A stretch of 64,000 nt of DNA from Muricea muricata. Taxonomy: Eukaryota; Cnidaria; Anthozoa; Malacalcyonacea; Plexauridae. The notes beneath the pieces were generated by a model. It was not told the origin of the DNA. It did not search any database and was given only the letters and a program-made list of their open reading frames with translations. Location: positions 372,001 to 436,000 of the forward strand of contig OY979728.1 in assembly GCA_963855995.1 (NCBI GenBank), written 5' to 3'. The position numbers were made by a program, and so were the translations under genes. Positions 1 to 15,286 of this stretch are shown piece by piece; the first letter of the stretch is position 1; every line of letters begins with the position of its first letter.

Positions 1-2846
<2,846 letters not shown>

Positions 2847-2885
2847 TTCTTCTTTCTTTTTCAAGGCACGACGAAAAAGAAGCAA

Positions 2886-5691
2886 TGGAGCTTATATGAC
2901 GCCACGTGCTAACACGGCATTCTGGGACACATAGCCGAAGATATTCCGAATGCTTTCCGACATACGAACACTGATCTCGAAGATTCAAATCTTGGAGTGT
3001 GACAGAAGACTTTTACCAGTTTTAACGATACTGGCCGAACGATATTTTTTCGTTAATAATTCTGTGTTCTCAGTACGCGAAATTAAATTTTAATCCAAGC
3101 CCTAAATTTTAATCTAATCAAACCTTTACATCTTCAATCCATCAACGTTAAAACATGACAAATAAACTTTGGTTAGGGTTAGGATTAAGATTTATATTCG
3201 CCATACTGAGAACATGGAATCATTACCATTTTTTCTTCAGTTAGTTATATATGTATATTATAAATCTTCACGTAGTTTACTCAGCACTCGACGCTTAAGG
3301 AGTAAGGACTTTGGCGATGATACAGAGGAGGGAAACTGGACAATATATATTTCAATTTAATTCTAATTTAAATTTTAACCAATTTGTCACCATTAATATC
3401 TACACAAACAAACATTACGTCCCAATTGACACATGACCCCTAAACTAGTTCTCAACGCGAGTTTTATCTCCTTTCTTATAAATTGGTATTGTGTTGGCTT
3501 TGTGGCTTGGTGTTGTTAGGGAGATCTTCGTTAAGGGTATCAAAGAAACGAGCCCTGCAATCCAAAATCAGTTGTCTTACTCTACTACGAAGTCACTTGA
3601 ATTTCTTCCCCAGTGGAAAACTGATTTTTTCCTCCCCTTGGAAATGATTTTATCTTTCATCGTGCAGTTTCTTTTTTTCTGAATAGCATGAATTACTTCG
3701 CCATAAATCCAGGAAAGACGATTAATATTGTTAATCGTTTTAGTAAGGATATACTGCGTGTATCCTGCCTTAAGAGACAGCTCTTTCCACTTCATCCATT
3801 TTTGTTGGACATTCTCTTCCAACTCAACAGCACTACGCAAGTCCAATTCTTCCAGTCGGTAAATCTTAGACCGCCAACTAACTTGCATTTAGTATACTTA
3901 CCTCATAACTATACTAAGCATAGTTAGTGTTTATCATTTAGTGTACATGCATATGTCTCCAGGAATTGAACCTGGAAACCTAATTAGGTCCACTCTAACT
4001 AGGTCCCCTCCAGGGGCATTTTTGGTTAAAACTTTACTAGTAATAAGTTACACGCGTCACGCGTGACATAACATAAGCAGTAGAAAATGTAGCAATGTAC
4101 CACCAATGTTTTGCAACCTTTTGACTGCACTACCGCCATTAACACTAAAACCGAACATGCTGCTTCATCATGCTGTTTACGGTTTCATTTGGTTGGCATT
4201 CTCTAGTCATGTTTATCGTGTTCATGCACACCAGGCAAGCAGGGAATCGCACCCACGACCTTTGAAATGCCAGCCCGCGTAGGTCAGTTGGCAGAGCATT
4301 GGGCGAACATTTCGAAATATTGCACGTTCGTACCAAAAGTTGCAGCTCTCGTCAAATCTCATCCTCGTTTTAGCGAGTCTTTTCATTCGCACGTCAATAG
4401 AATACGTACAATCACAATTCATCCGGTATTTAAAAAACTCATGAGGACGGGCACGAGAACTACAATTGGTGCTCTGCATGGCTTCAAATAAAAATATCAC
4501 ACAAACAGCAAAAAATAGAACCAACCACAGCGAACGAAAACAGGTCTAAATTGAGACACAGGTAATGGATGAAAACTTTAAATTGAAAATGACTAACGAT
4601 TGTTATAATTACATCAATAGCAAGTTGCGAGTATTCTTATTAAACTTTGGCGGAATGAAAAGGTTAATTAATAAAGTTAAACGTATTTTTTTAACTTGTA
4701 ATCAAACACTTTGGAAGGAAAGTAAGTCATTAATGGGTTTATGGGCACAAGTACGATACGACATGCCCAGATTGGTCCGTAAATGAGATATAATCGCGTC
4801 ATTTTTGTGAACTAAGCATTAACGGATCACTGCGAGTTCGATGACTTAATTCTCACATAGTTGGCGGAATTAACCGCAAAGGGTCAAATTTTAATGGCTT
4901 TTAGCGGAAGGAACCGTATACAAACCCATTAAAGTTATTTATTCCAAAACCAAACCGAATACAATGCTTGGCAATCATTCCAGGATTTTGCCTGCATCAT
5001 AACGGTTTTTTTTGCAGTGGAGAGCAGAGGTAAAATAGATATTGAAGAATGACAAGAAAATATCTGGACTTCAATACCATAACTAGAAACAAATATATCA
5101 TATCACAAGAACCTGCAAGTGATTCCGAGCACGGCGAATTGCTAATACGGCTATAATAAGAGTGCAGTTTTAATAATGTTGCCTACACATAATCCAGCAC
5201 GTTTGTCGTGTTTTTTTTTAAAAGATAAAAAGCTGTCAAAACAGCTGGTGTAATTACATACATTGATTTACGTCTATATTGGATACGGAATACCCACAGT
5301 TTAACAAATGGCCCCCTCCTAACATAGCTATTGAAATCTTTTGTTGAAAGCATATTATTCTCCTGACACATGGTCTCACGGATCTGTTATATTAATTGAA
5401 AACAACAGATAATAATAGCATTGTCATATGAATATGTTTCATATTGGGCTCATTTCATTTCACTCATCCATATGATCATTCATATATGCACGCATAAAAA
5501 ACCACCGAAAACATTTGCTGGCCACGGTTCATGAACGCCCGTTTTTGACGCAATAGATCAACTCATCTGTCAACACATGGTATTTACTGAATTCGTTCAT
5601 CTCCTTGCCGACAGAATTAAGTAGTTATATATAACCACAGCGAAGCAAGCGGAATTGTATATTGAAGAAGCATAAAAAACGGAGAGACACG
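2886..5691. other. Intergenic region between ZFR and the Ras-like gene
   Basis: The two genes are divergent, so this 2.8 kb holds both 5' ends. I see no convincing conserved gene. A 103-codon open frame on the minus strand (3577-3888) encodes a basic, Lys/Trp-containing polypeptide I do not recognise. It has no clear splice partners and is probably chance. The stretch 3166-3190 has GGTTAGGGTTAGGATTAAG, a degenerate TTAGGG-like tract also seen at 19.8 and 24.5 kb. tRNA-like SINE debris lies at about 3950-4330. Confidence 0.5.
4225..4335. repeat. Rearranged tRNA-derived SINE fragments
   Basis: On the plus strand, GTAGGTCAGTTGGCAGAGCA matches a tRNA A-box region. Directly left of it, on the minus strand, AAGGTCGTGGGTGCGATTCC matches the B-box part of the same SINE family seen whole at 31.2 and 51.2 kb. 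The two halves face opposite ways, so this is a broken or inverted copy. A further tRNA-like B box (GGTTCAATTCC on the minus strand) lies at about 3960-3980. Confidence 0.5.
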
Positions 5692-8600
5692 ATGCCGAAT
5701 GGTGCCAAGGATGTTTACAAAATCGCATTACTGGGATATGAGGGGTCTGGGAAAACAGGTAAGATATAGTTAGTATTTTAAGGTCGTTGGTGGTTTTCAA
5801 TTACCAGCATTCAACACGCAGAAATATTTATAAACCCATAAGACGCATTGCGATTTATTTGGCAACACAATGCCCCCCTTTATAGAGAATGCATATTTAT
5901 GAAACTGTGTCCACTTAACATCCATGTTTTATCATATACTGTAATCAGTCTATGAAATGCTTAATGGTTAAAGTTAAACACTTGAATTAAAACCACACAG
6001 ATTTGGTAAGGTAACGCGATAACCAAATGTTCGGCCAAATGTTTTGCGTCAAAGATTGATTTGCGAATCAGAAAATTACTGCAGGGGAATATTTGCAGCG
6101 CGAAATTTTAGCAAGAAATGAACAAGAAAGGTAATCCCTCCAACGTTATTAAAAGAAACTCGAAATTTTATCGAAAAGCTATTTTCGTTTTTCGTCTTTG
6201 GCAGTTTGGTACGAAGCCAGATCAGACGGCGTCACGTTATCAGATCTCTTTGAGAAGTAGGATAATGTAATTTTAGGAAATATACGGCAACATATATGTC
6301 ATTGCAAGAAAACATCATGGTTATATATAGAAAATATAAGATTATTATCAGTTTAAAGTGGGGTACTCACACCCAGGAGTTATGTACATTGAATAATGTG
6401 GCATTTGAATACGATTCCTGTGTTTGGATGTTTTCACATGTTTTGAGGAATATTTATACAGCGTTAATGTCGTAATATATATGCATCTAATTGGAAGAGT
6501 TCATTGATCTATCCACTGGCTAATTAGGGCAATAGTCATTCCAGTAAAGTCTATTATGATAACATGTTAATAGCCCCCAAAACATGACGTCTATAATATA
6601 AAGATTAAAGGGGATCACAATTCTGGTGGTAAACAAAACCGAAGTAAACAAAACTGGTTCAAACTTGAGAGGTCTGTCAGTAGACAGAGGTTTATCAGTG
6701 TAGGAAATAACGAGCAGTTGTGTAGAAATTCAGATGAAGTTATAATTTTGCGAAAACAGGTACACATGATAACAATTTTGCGAAAACAAGTAAACATGAT
6801 AACATCTTTGTTGGGAATGAACAGAAAATGAGAAGAAAGTAGAAGCTGATAAATAGACCCTCGTTAATCAGTTAGCGATATTTTTGTAATAATACTTATC
6901 AGTAGCATGTATTGTGTAAACAGGTGTCATATAGTACAAAAACTAAACCCTAAATCTGTATACTTGTCAGTTTAAAATTAAATTTGTGAAACAAAAGCTG
7001 CTAGATTAAAAGCTACAGTTTTATGGAGTATTACTGGCTATATATTCGACATTTCTGTTCAATTGCTTTGAGACCAAGAAAGCGTCACGCGGCATTGCGA
7101 AGGAACCGAGTACACATCTTGATTTGAACTTGGGTGGGGTGCATGGGAAAGAGAGACGAGGGGACATCCTCGCTTGCTGCTGAATGCTAAAATCTTTTGT
7201 GAAGGGACTAGCCCAAAGTTTTTCTCTAAAGGTATCTCTGTCAGTCACCTTGACACGTATTTGATCGTTGAGCACAGCTAGACGATAGAAAGTTCGGTTA
7301 GAACTTAGAAGGCAAATAGGTAATCACTAGCCCACACTGTCAATATTCTCTGTGAGAGGAAAGCACAGCACCATGAGATAAACCACGTCTTTTGGTACAG
7401 CGTTGATTGTCTCTTCAAATATATAAGCATCTAAAGTGAGTAGCAAGAAGGATAATAGAGAACTCAATTAAGATCCATGACGCAATCAGGTCAAGGCCGC
7501 CAGAGTTTCGACACAAGAAAGAACGCTAATTTGATGCCCCCAATTAAATACTCAAATCTGTTTTCGAAAAATTTATAAACTTCTCAGTTTATAAATGCTA
7601 GAAAGTTTTAAAGTCTGTCCGCCCTCACAAAGGGTGCATTGCATGGTTGGCTAAGTCCTCAGTAATAACTATGCTGAGGAACTTGATTTAGAGTGTTAAT
7701 TATTTGACCTACTTGATTGGCATTGATACTATTAAGACCTTAATTTTGTTCCCGGGAATACAGTGGCATTGCTTTTTGGCTGTCTCAATGACCATCTAAA
7801 TATCATAAATCACTAGAACTACTTAGGCTTGTGATGAAATTTTGAGCATCGACCTAGTGACCTCGGAAAACTTAAGCCATCCTATCGTTCATTTTAATGC
7901 CATTATTTTCTCGTTCTAGCATTGCTCGTCAGATTTTTAACAGGAAGATATATTGTTGACTATGATCCCACCATAGGTATGTATGTATTATAATTATCAA
8001 TTTAACGTTACAACGCAGGGGGGAAGTCATCCCCTAGCGTTGTTTATAGGTCTGTTCAAACCGGAGGGCGAGAGTTGATAAGGGATGACATGCAGTCAGG
8101 CAATCTTGATTTAACCACTGTATTTGATGCTTTCTAACACAATCATTTACCATACTGAATTAAAACAGTCAAAACATTCATTCTTCTATTTTTTATTTAG
8201 CCAGCGTGAAGCTTTATTGAAAATGTCTCTTCTAAACATTTGTAATTTCTAACCATCATCCTTATCGATTCCAACCAGTTTTATCAAACGAAAATCTTCA
8301 AAATCTTGGAATCTAGATGTTCTTTTACGTGTTGAAATTTTATAGCAATTCACTCGATGTTTCTGAAAATTTCTCGAGCTTTCCTTGTTTCTAAATTGTT
8401 TTATACGCCTTTAATGACCTTGAAGTGTGTCTCGAATGCAAAGCGACTCAAATCCAATATTATCTTCTAGAGGACACTTACAGGAAGATATTTATGTTGA
8501 ATGATAAACCAGAGTCCGTTGATATATTGGACACAGCTACTACAGTAAGTGTTACTAGTATGTTACATGTTACATGCGTAAAAATTACGAGTTGTTGAAT

Positions 8601-10323
8601 GTTGTTGAAAACAGGATTGAACAATGTTGTGCAGCCCACATCGTTCAATCTTGTCAACAATACTGAACAAGTTGTTGAGCCTGAATCTAGCCCGCAATCG
8701 GGTGTAACAATGCTGAACAATATTGTTGACAACATTGAACAATATGGGCAGCACAACACTGTTCAATCCTGTTTTCAACAACTCGTAATTTTTTGCCATG
8801 TAGTAAGAAATACCAGTATATAAAAGTTTGCGGAAACAACACTTAAATTTATCATGGCGAAGCTTCGATCCATAAGCTGAGATCTTCATCAAGGAACTTA
8901 TGATCGTAAAAAGAAAGTTGTAAAATAATTAAAACTCACATGGAAATCACGGGCATCCAGGAACGTTTTCCACCTGGAACATTTGTTTACACAAAGCGAA
9001 CTGCGGACATCATTCATCACGTGATGATACAATATGATAGGGGGAAGCTATGAGGTCTGAACATATATCTTCTTCATGACAGTCACAATATATCCATAAT
9101 TTGGACACGATGCCCGATCTTTTCGTTTCCCAGAGTGAAACGTTGCAATTTCACACCCAATAAGCTGTCCTCCATTTGTCATCACCTTTCTTCAACGTAT
9201 TTATTTCTCCCAGGCTTTCCTTCTACCAATTTTGGCGTCAGATGTGGTAGCAGGCTGCGAGCAATCCGTAATGGAAGGTGAAAGAAAGGACTGAAGACCA
9301 TTAAGGAAGAAAGGAAATGCGCAAAATTCCCATCCGTCAAAATCGGTGTGTCCGTCCGAAAAATCATGTGCAAATACGTGGATACAAGCAGTCTCTAAAG
9401 AAAAGGGATTTGTACTATTACGTATCAGATTTGATTTACGAACACATCGACTTCAAATAACAGGAATTTTGCGTTGTGTGGGAAACGCGTATTTCATTCC
9501 TTCCTGTGTTGTCTGCAAAGCCTCCTTTCATTAACTCCTTTCCTTTATTAGGGACTGCGCGCAGTGTAATGTGCTACTAGGCGTGTCCGCGCATAATATA
9601 CACAAACTATGCAAACTGCGTAAGGTAATATTTTTCCTATTTTACAACTTTTCGCAACCAAAGTTTGCAACTTTACTAATTTCGAGATGTTCCTTCTAGC
9701 TGTGCTGATGAAATTCGTTCTTAGGTCAAAATGATTTCGAATTGTCCATTGCTAAATGGCAACAATTTAACTCACGGTGCTTGGTCAAATGTATTCCACA
9801 TTTATTCTGTATGTCTCCTCTTCAGGGCCATGTCAAATCTGAGTTACGACAAGACTTTCTGAAACACGCCGATGCTTTCATCATCGTGTATTCAGTCACT
9901 GACCGCAAATCGTTCGACATGGTACAAGTTTATCGCCAAGAGATCCTCGACGCGCGTGAACACCACGCGCAGCATCACGTGAAAATAGTGGGCAACAAAA
10001 TAGACAACGAGAAGGAACGACAGGTGTCGACATACGAGGGAAAAAAGATGGCGGCGAAATATGAGTGGACGTTTTGCGAGGCGTCGGCCGCCTCAAATGT
10101 CGGAATATCTGACGTTTTCTTTGGACTCAATGAAGTCACAAAACATTCTTTAGCGGAGGTACTGGGCTCGAGTTCAGACTCGGACAGCGCATGCTCAACA
10201 GCTGAAGACGAATCGAGAGTTAAAACCAAGAAAACCTCTCATAAAAGAGCGAAGTTCAAAGATATTAAGCTTTTCCATTGGAACTCGCAACAACGTTTAA
10301 AGCTTTCAAACTCGGACATTTGA
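5692..10323 (+). CDS. Ras-like small GTPase, RASL12/RERG-like
   Basis: Four exons join in phase: 5692-5758, 7920-7976, 8471-8544 and 9826-10323, giving about 231 residues. The start ATG gives MPNGAKDVYKIALLGYEGSGKT, which holds the P-loop (G1) GYEGSGKT. Exon 2 has RFLTGRYIVDYDPTI, with the G2 threonine. G4 is GNKID and G5 is CEASA. G3 reads DTATT followed by GHVKSE, so the usual DxxGQE glycine is absent; RASL12-type proteins also carry DTA without GQ. The tail is Ser-rich then Lys-rich and ends LSNSDI, with no CaaX prenylation box, as in RERG/RASL12. The role is a GTP-binding switch, probably soluble; partner unknown. Introns are 2161, 494 and 1281 bp. The last ~65 codons are duplicated at 20250. 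An extra short exon between 8544 and 9826 cannot be ruled out. Confidence 0.75.
8573..8801. repeat. Foldback (MITE-like) element in Ras intron 3
   Basis: The left arm (ATTACGAGTTGTTGAATG, then AAACAGGATTGAACAATG) is mirrored by the right arm (GTTCAATCCTGTTTTCAACA, then ACTCGTAAT). The core is full of GTTGTTGA/AACAATATTG half-sites. There is no protein. It has the structure of a non-autonomous DNA transposon with terminal inverted repeats of roughly 60-100 bp. Confidence 0.75.
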
Positions 10324-10880
10324 TAGTGTTTTAAGTCCCTGATTAAGCTCCATAAATTGGTTTGTTTTACGGTTATTCTGTCATGTTATGAGATACGAAT
10401 GCATCTCCTTCCATCTTATGACGAATTTGGGACTGGTCGTTTCCAAGAACGGAGCGCGTAAAATGAGAGATCAACCTGTTTTACTGAAACAAAATTTAAA
10501 CCAACTATACCGTTTTCAGCAAAGCAGTGACTGTCGCTAACTCTGACATTTTGGAACAAATCTCGCATTTTAAATCCAAGTTTCGCACAAACACGAAGGA
10601 GCTAAACGTGAACAATTCTTCACAAGCAAAAAATGTTTTACAAAATAATCATCAAAAACAACAGTTTTGTCACCCAAAAATGAGAGATTCTCAGGCGTGG
10701 TCGCTTATCGTGGACAAGGAGAACACAAGCTCTTGAAGAATTAAGCACGCATGGAACTTATTTAAATAGGAATATCCGGTTCATACAAGAAGAAGAGCTT
10801 AACCTCGTCAACAATTATACTGTGCAATAAATGATACATCTGCTAACTTTTTAAGGCGTCAGTTTCAGACATACCCCTCG
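10324..10880 (+). other. 3' region of Ras-like gene with conserved open frame
   Basis: This follows the Ras stop codon. A pyrimidine/CAG acceptor-like site (CCGTTTTCAG at about 10510) precedes an open frame (10527-10736) containing EQISHFKSKFRTNTKELNV. The same frame is open in the duplicate at 20683-20907. It could be UTR, an alternative 3' exon, or chance; I could not connect it to a donor in frame. Confidence 0.3.
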
Positions 10881-11600
10881 TCAAATATTATTATTATTAT
10901 TATTAAAATACATTTATAAAGCGCAACTTATCATAAAAATGTTCAGATGCGCTGTGTGTTGATATACATTTACAAACTATGTATCTACTTATTAAGTATA
11001 AAAGTTAAAAACCACAATGTTATCAAATGTTACTAGATAACTTAAATTGTACAAAACCATATAATTATGATAGACGAAAACAACTAGTTCTTAAGTAATA
11101 TCATAACTTACTCTAAAAAGGTACGTTTTAAGTTGTTTTTTAAAAGTACTGATTGAATTCAAAAGTCTCAAATCCTTCGGCAAACGATTCCATAATCTTG
11201 GCACGGCAAATTGGAACGCTCTATCCCCAAGTCTAGTAAGAGACTTTTCTGGTGGTTGCACTAGTATTATTTCTTCGCTTGATCGCAGATGATTAGTGGA
11301 CAGTTCTTTTATCCGAACCAGTTCACACAAGTACTTAGGAGCTAATCCATGAATTGCTTGAAATGGCAAAATAGTAAGTTTACATTCAATCGGGAATTTA
11401 ATTGGCAACCAATGAAGTTCCTTTAAGTATGCACTGATGTGCGTAAATTTTGGAATCAGATAAACTAATCTTGCTGCAGTATTTTGGACTCTCTGTAATT
11501 TTGCCATTTGATAGGCCCGTAATCCATTCAATATGAGGATTCTACAGTATTCTAAAATGTTACTTGGTGCACAAAACATAGTTTTATCTTTCTGGTCTCA
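10880..11600 (-). mobile_element. LINE (CR1/L2/Jockey-like) 3' remnant with (ATT)n tail, unit A
   Basis: The minus-strand frame 11091-11579 encodes the C-terminal end of a non-LTR reverse transcriptase: RVQNTAARLV, ELHWLPIKF, AIHGLAPKYL and the LWNRLPKDLR/FKKQLKTYLF terminal block. Downstream on the same strand comes an AT-rich 3' UTR (AGCGCATCTGAACATTTTTA) ending in an (ATT)n microsatellite at about 10888-10905. The RT catalytic core (YxDD) is missing, so this is a 5'-truncated dead copy. The same family occurs at 21.2 and 43.5 kb. Confidence 0.75.
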
Positions 11601-12631
11601 TTGACATTGCTAATATATTTTACAGTGGTTGATGTCTATCATGCTAATCTCGTGAAAAATCTCTTTAAAATATTACCGCGACTGCTTTGTGTTTTGTTAT
11701 TCAGGAGTATTTTCATGTTGAAGGAGTATTTAAATGTATAAACCCCCAATGGAACATATTTCAACAACTTGCAATGTAAAGGAGATCTCTCGAAATTGGC
11801 TTAGTTCCTCCTTTATTTACATTGTGAGTTGTTGTTAATAGCTATGCCGGGTAATATTACCCGAAAATTGTATATATTATAAAGAATAATACATCAATCT
11901 GTCAGGCTTGAAAGATTTATTGGTTTGTTATAAATGGCTAATTGAAATTGTGAGTTACGTCTCGTGCTTTACAGGCAGCTCTTGTATTAAAATCAATTGA
12001 TTTTATTTATCATTTTTGGTGAATTTAACTGAATTTTTGTGGTACATTTTACATGAAATTCGTTGGAATTTATTGATGAAATAATCAAAACTATTTTGTA
12101 TTCTTATTATCCCCCAAAATCAATATAATAATTCCCACATGGCATTTCCCGTTTTCAATGTAGAAAAATCAATAATCATTAGTTTAATGCTTTGATATCA
12201 GGCGAGAGTATTTTAAATGTTCACAGACATTGTTGAAATTAAGAAAACAAGTACACTGAATTTCTTGATGTTGTTTCCATGCCGTGGGAGTCAGACCTTA
12301 ATCCACCATTTTGGGCACAAAAGTAATTAAATTTTGTTTTACCAAATGAAAATTTGAACTAGAAATTTATCGTATTTCAGTAAGCCAGTGACTGTTGCTA
12401 ACTCTTTGTGAAGGTCAGTGCCAAATATTAAAGTTTCGCCAAAAAAATATGCAATGAAAAAATGCATATTACATACAAAGTATTTTGATAGTATTTACTG
12501 ATAGGATCTACATTTTAAACAACTATGAAGGAACTAAGTGTGATAAAAAATAAATGTCAAAATGGCGGATGTCAAGGCCTGCAGGTCAAATAGGCTTTGA
12601 AAGGCCAGCAGTGGTTATACTCGCTGTCACG

Positions 12632-14389
12632 TTACACTCGGTAGATAGTCCAGGCATTGTAAAAGTAAGTAGCAGAGTGAAAACGAAAAAAGATTACCAT
12701 AGGTTTCACAATGGTACCATATGCTTCTATACCAGGAATGGTTTTGGATTCACCTGGTCTTGTCAGCTTGTCTGATAAATAAAACGAGTCCTCGATCCAC
12801 CATGCCAGATTGGTCAGCAGCAAAAACAGAATGCACTCACAGATCCAAAATTTATGTATCCGATTGCTTCTTCCTCGTAGGTGACTTAAACTCATAAGTG
12901 TTACCGACTGTGTTAAATGCTGCACAGTTCCTATTATGTCGACTAACAACAGATACCAGGGTGGACAAGATGTTATTATTTTGCTCGTAAGGTGAAATCC
13001 TTCTAAAAGTAGTATTCCCATTAGCGAGATATATAACAAGATGTCGTCGTAATCAATTGAACGAATATGTTGCACGTTTCTCGGCGAGGGAAGAGAAGCA
13101 AGGATGATGAAACATGCGAATATCATCGATGAATACATCACGATTGATCCGTAGCAATACGCTTTAAAATATGACTTTGTATCAAATTTGGATGTCGTTT
13201 TTTGCTTCTCGTCCTTATGCGCATCCTTGTCGTTTTGAATCACTGCCAATAACATACAAACCAAAAATACAGCAACATAAATCGACCCAATCATTATTCC
13301 GTAGCCACAACGAGGTAAACGTTGCACTTCATTTTCTTCAGCATCATTTTCTTCTTCTTCCCGAACACAACTCTGTCTACGCCGCAGACATTCGGCACAG
13401 CTTCTACAGAAACGGCAAAGTGTGTCCAGTCCTTGACATAAATTTGCCCACAGACCATATATTATAGACAAGGCGAGGATTAAATATTCAACAAAAACGG
13501 GGTAGAAATATTTCTGATAGCCCTTCCTCCAATCAGAAAAAGTTTCGTTCCTCAAACAAGCTGGGGTGCTGCTGGAGTTTTCGTTTTCAGGTGGTGTTTC
13601 TTCACATAAAGTCCAAAACCAAAGTGTCAAGTTTGTGCCCAAAAGATGCGCAAGGCAAAGTTGCAGCAATGCGGTGTCGAGTGGCAAACAGGCTTTGTGG
13701 AAATAGCCAAGAAATAGCGTCTCGGCAATGATAAACAATGCTTTGACAGCTTGCACTGTTGATGCACTCCTGTAATTTTTATTTTCCGGACAACGCCATT
13801 CACTGACTGCGAGACATATGCTATTTACGAGGCTTACAAAACCAAAAATGTACAGTCCGCCTCGGAAAAAAATTCGTATGGGCGCATCATGGCAAGGATC
13901 ATGTCGAACTCTTCCCCTGGAGAATAAAAACAAGTAGAGCATCGCAACAATAGCCAAAACCATACAGACAGTAACATAAAGATGACGCCGTATTACTGGT
14001 TGTGAATTTAGTCCATTGCCATGGTTTAACTGCACTAAGTTCAGCACGAATGTGTAACACATCAAGAGGAAGAGATAGCTGACCGATGCATGATCTGGGA
14101 TGGTTGCATGGCGTTGAGGAGATGCTGTATTTCGAATTACACGCAGAGGTAGAAGAATCAAGGATAAAACGGCTTGACACTTGCACCAACAGCCACGCTC
14201 TCGCCACAAGCTACGCACATTATCCCAAGCATCAATCCACTGGGAGAGAAAATACATATACCACACTTCATGAGGGACTCGTGATTCAACTGGCGACGTT
14301 ACATTTCGTAAAACTTCCTCGTTAAACGAATCCACCCTAATCATTGAACTTGTGAGACTTGTGCTCGATCTACTATTTTGTCTTTCCAT
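12632..14389 (-). CDS. Otopetrin-like proton channel, copy 1
   Basis: This is an uninterrupted 585-codon frame starting MERQNSRSSTSLTSSMIRVD. It has about 12 hydrophobic segments, as otopetrins do. Family-like blocks include IFFRGGLYIFGFVSLVNS, VKALFIIAETLFLGYF, HLLGTNLTLWFWTLCEE, and FYPVFVEYLILALSIIYGLW with Trp-Ala-Asn after it. A cytoplasmic-looking Cys/Arg/Glu-rich loop (RRRQSCVREEEENDAEENE) lies around residue 340. Otopetrins are proton-selective channels of the plasma membrane, used in sour sensing, otoconia formation and pH control. The gene is intronless in the coding part and lies antisense downstream of the Ras-like gene. A close paralogue is at 22137-23894 with the same length. 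Which OTOP it is orthologous to cannot be told. Confidence 0.85.
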   Translation of the reverse strand: MERQNSRSSTSLTSSMIRVDSFNEEVLRNVTSPVESRVPHEVWYMYFLSQWIDAWDNVRSLWRERGCWCKCQAVLSLILLPLRVIRNTASPQRHATIPDHASVSYLFLLMCYTFVLNLVQLNHGNGLNSQPVIRRHLYVTVCMVLAIVAMLYLFLFSRGRVRHDPCHDAPIRIFFRGGLYIFGFVSLVNSICLAVSEWRCPENKNYRSASTVQAVKALFIIAETLFLGYFHKACLPLDTALLQLCLAHLLGTNLTLWFWTLCEETPPENENSSSTPACLRNETFSDWRKGYQKYFYPVFVEYLILALSIIYGLWANLCQGLDTLCRFCRSCAECLRRRQSCVREEEENDAEENEVQRLPRCGYGIMIGSIYVAVFLVCMLLAVIQNDKDAHKDEKQKTTSKFDTKSYFKAYCYGSIVMYSSMIFACFIILASLPSPRNVQHIRSIDYDDILLYISLMGILLLEGFHLTSKIITSCPPWYLLLVDIIGTVQHLTQSVTLMSLSHLRGRSNRIHKFWICECILFLLLTNLAWWIEDSFYLSDKLTRPGESKTIPGIEAYGTIVKPMVIFFRFHSATYFYNAWTIYRV

Positions 14390-14544
14390 GTTTCAACAGC
14401 GCAAGAAATTCACAATGTTGATTGCAACGCGTTTTACTAAATATGATATTCCAAGAAAACACACAGACTTCCGAGTAATTGAAATCACGAGACCCCGCGT
14501 GCGACTCAAATATACAGCATAAGCTTTGCTGGCATGTATGGTAT

Positions 14545-15191
14545 TTCTCGACCAATCAGAGAACTTGTTTACATTTTCGGTGTAAGCCAATCAGATTGCA
14601 GAAATTCGCAATCCGCACGGGAAAACCCGTAAATTTCCATGCAAATATGGGGTCGTAAAAAAAGCTTCATAGGGGTCAGGTTTTTTGAAATTTTGAGTCG
14701 AAATCAACAAGTAAAATAAAATATAGATTTTTCTAAAAAACTACCGCTGGGATTATCGTTTTATCGCTTGGTTGTAAAATTATCAGCGTTCGAACTAGAG
14801 GCAATGTTTTGCCTGTACAAACGTAAAGAAATACATTGGCTGTTAAAACACGCCACTGAGCCGTCCCGATTTTGCCATTATTCCAGGTAAATTAAAACAA
14901 AAATGTAAAACATTCATTTTTCGGAAAAAGCGATAGTGGAATTTTGGTTTTATTATCTTGTTTCAAAGTCATGAGTACTCGAACGTCCCATAACACAATA
15001 CGCACCAATATGCGAGGCAATTCACCTGTCCTGGAATAAAGGTCTGCGGGCAAAAGAATATGTTATTTTTTTTCATAAAATCATTGGAAGTAAGCAAAGT
15101 ATATGTTTTCCCAAAATTCTACCGCTGGGATAAGCCATTGCTCGATTCGTTTAAAACTTATCGTCTGTCAAAAAATAGCGCACGCAAGACG
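14545..15191 (+). repeat. Left terminal inverted repeat of the transposon
   Basis: It pairs with 18747-19388 on the opposite strand. The similarity stops at GCAAGAC (15191), after which the two sides diverge. Confidence 0.85.
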
Positions 15192-15286
15192 ACCTATAAA
15201 CATCAGACCTATTTTAAGAAGGGGTGGAGCTGCTTTCAAAAATAAGTGACAGATTGATTACATCATTTACATGCACATACCTCTAA

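Noticed and set aside
3577..3888. 103-codon open frame on the minus strand as a gene
   Set aside because: No recognised motif, no convincing splice partners and no duplication. Length is within chance for this base composition. Mentioned only under the intergenic entry.
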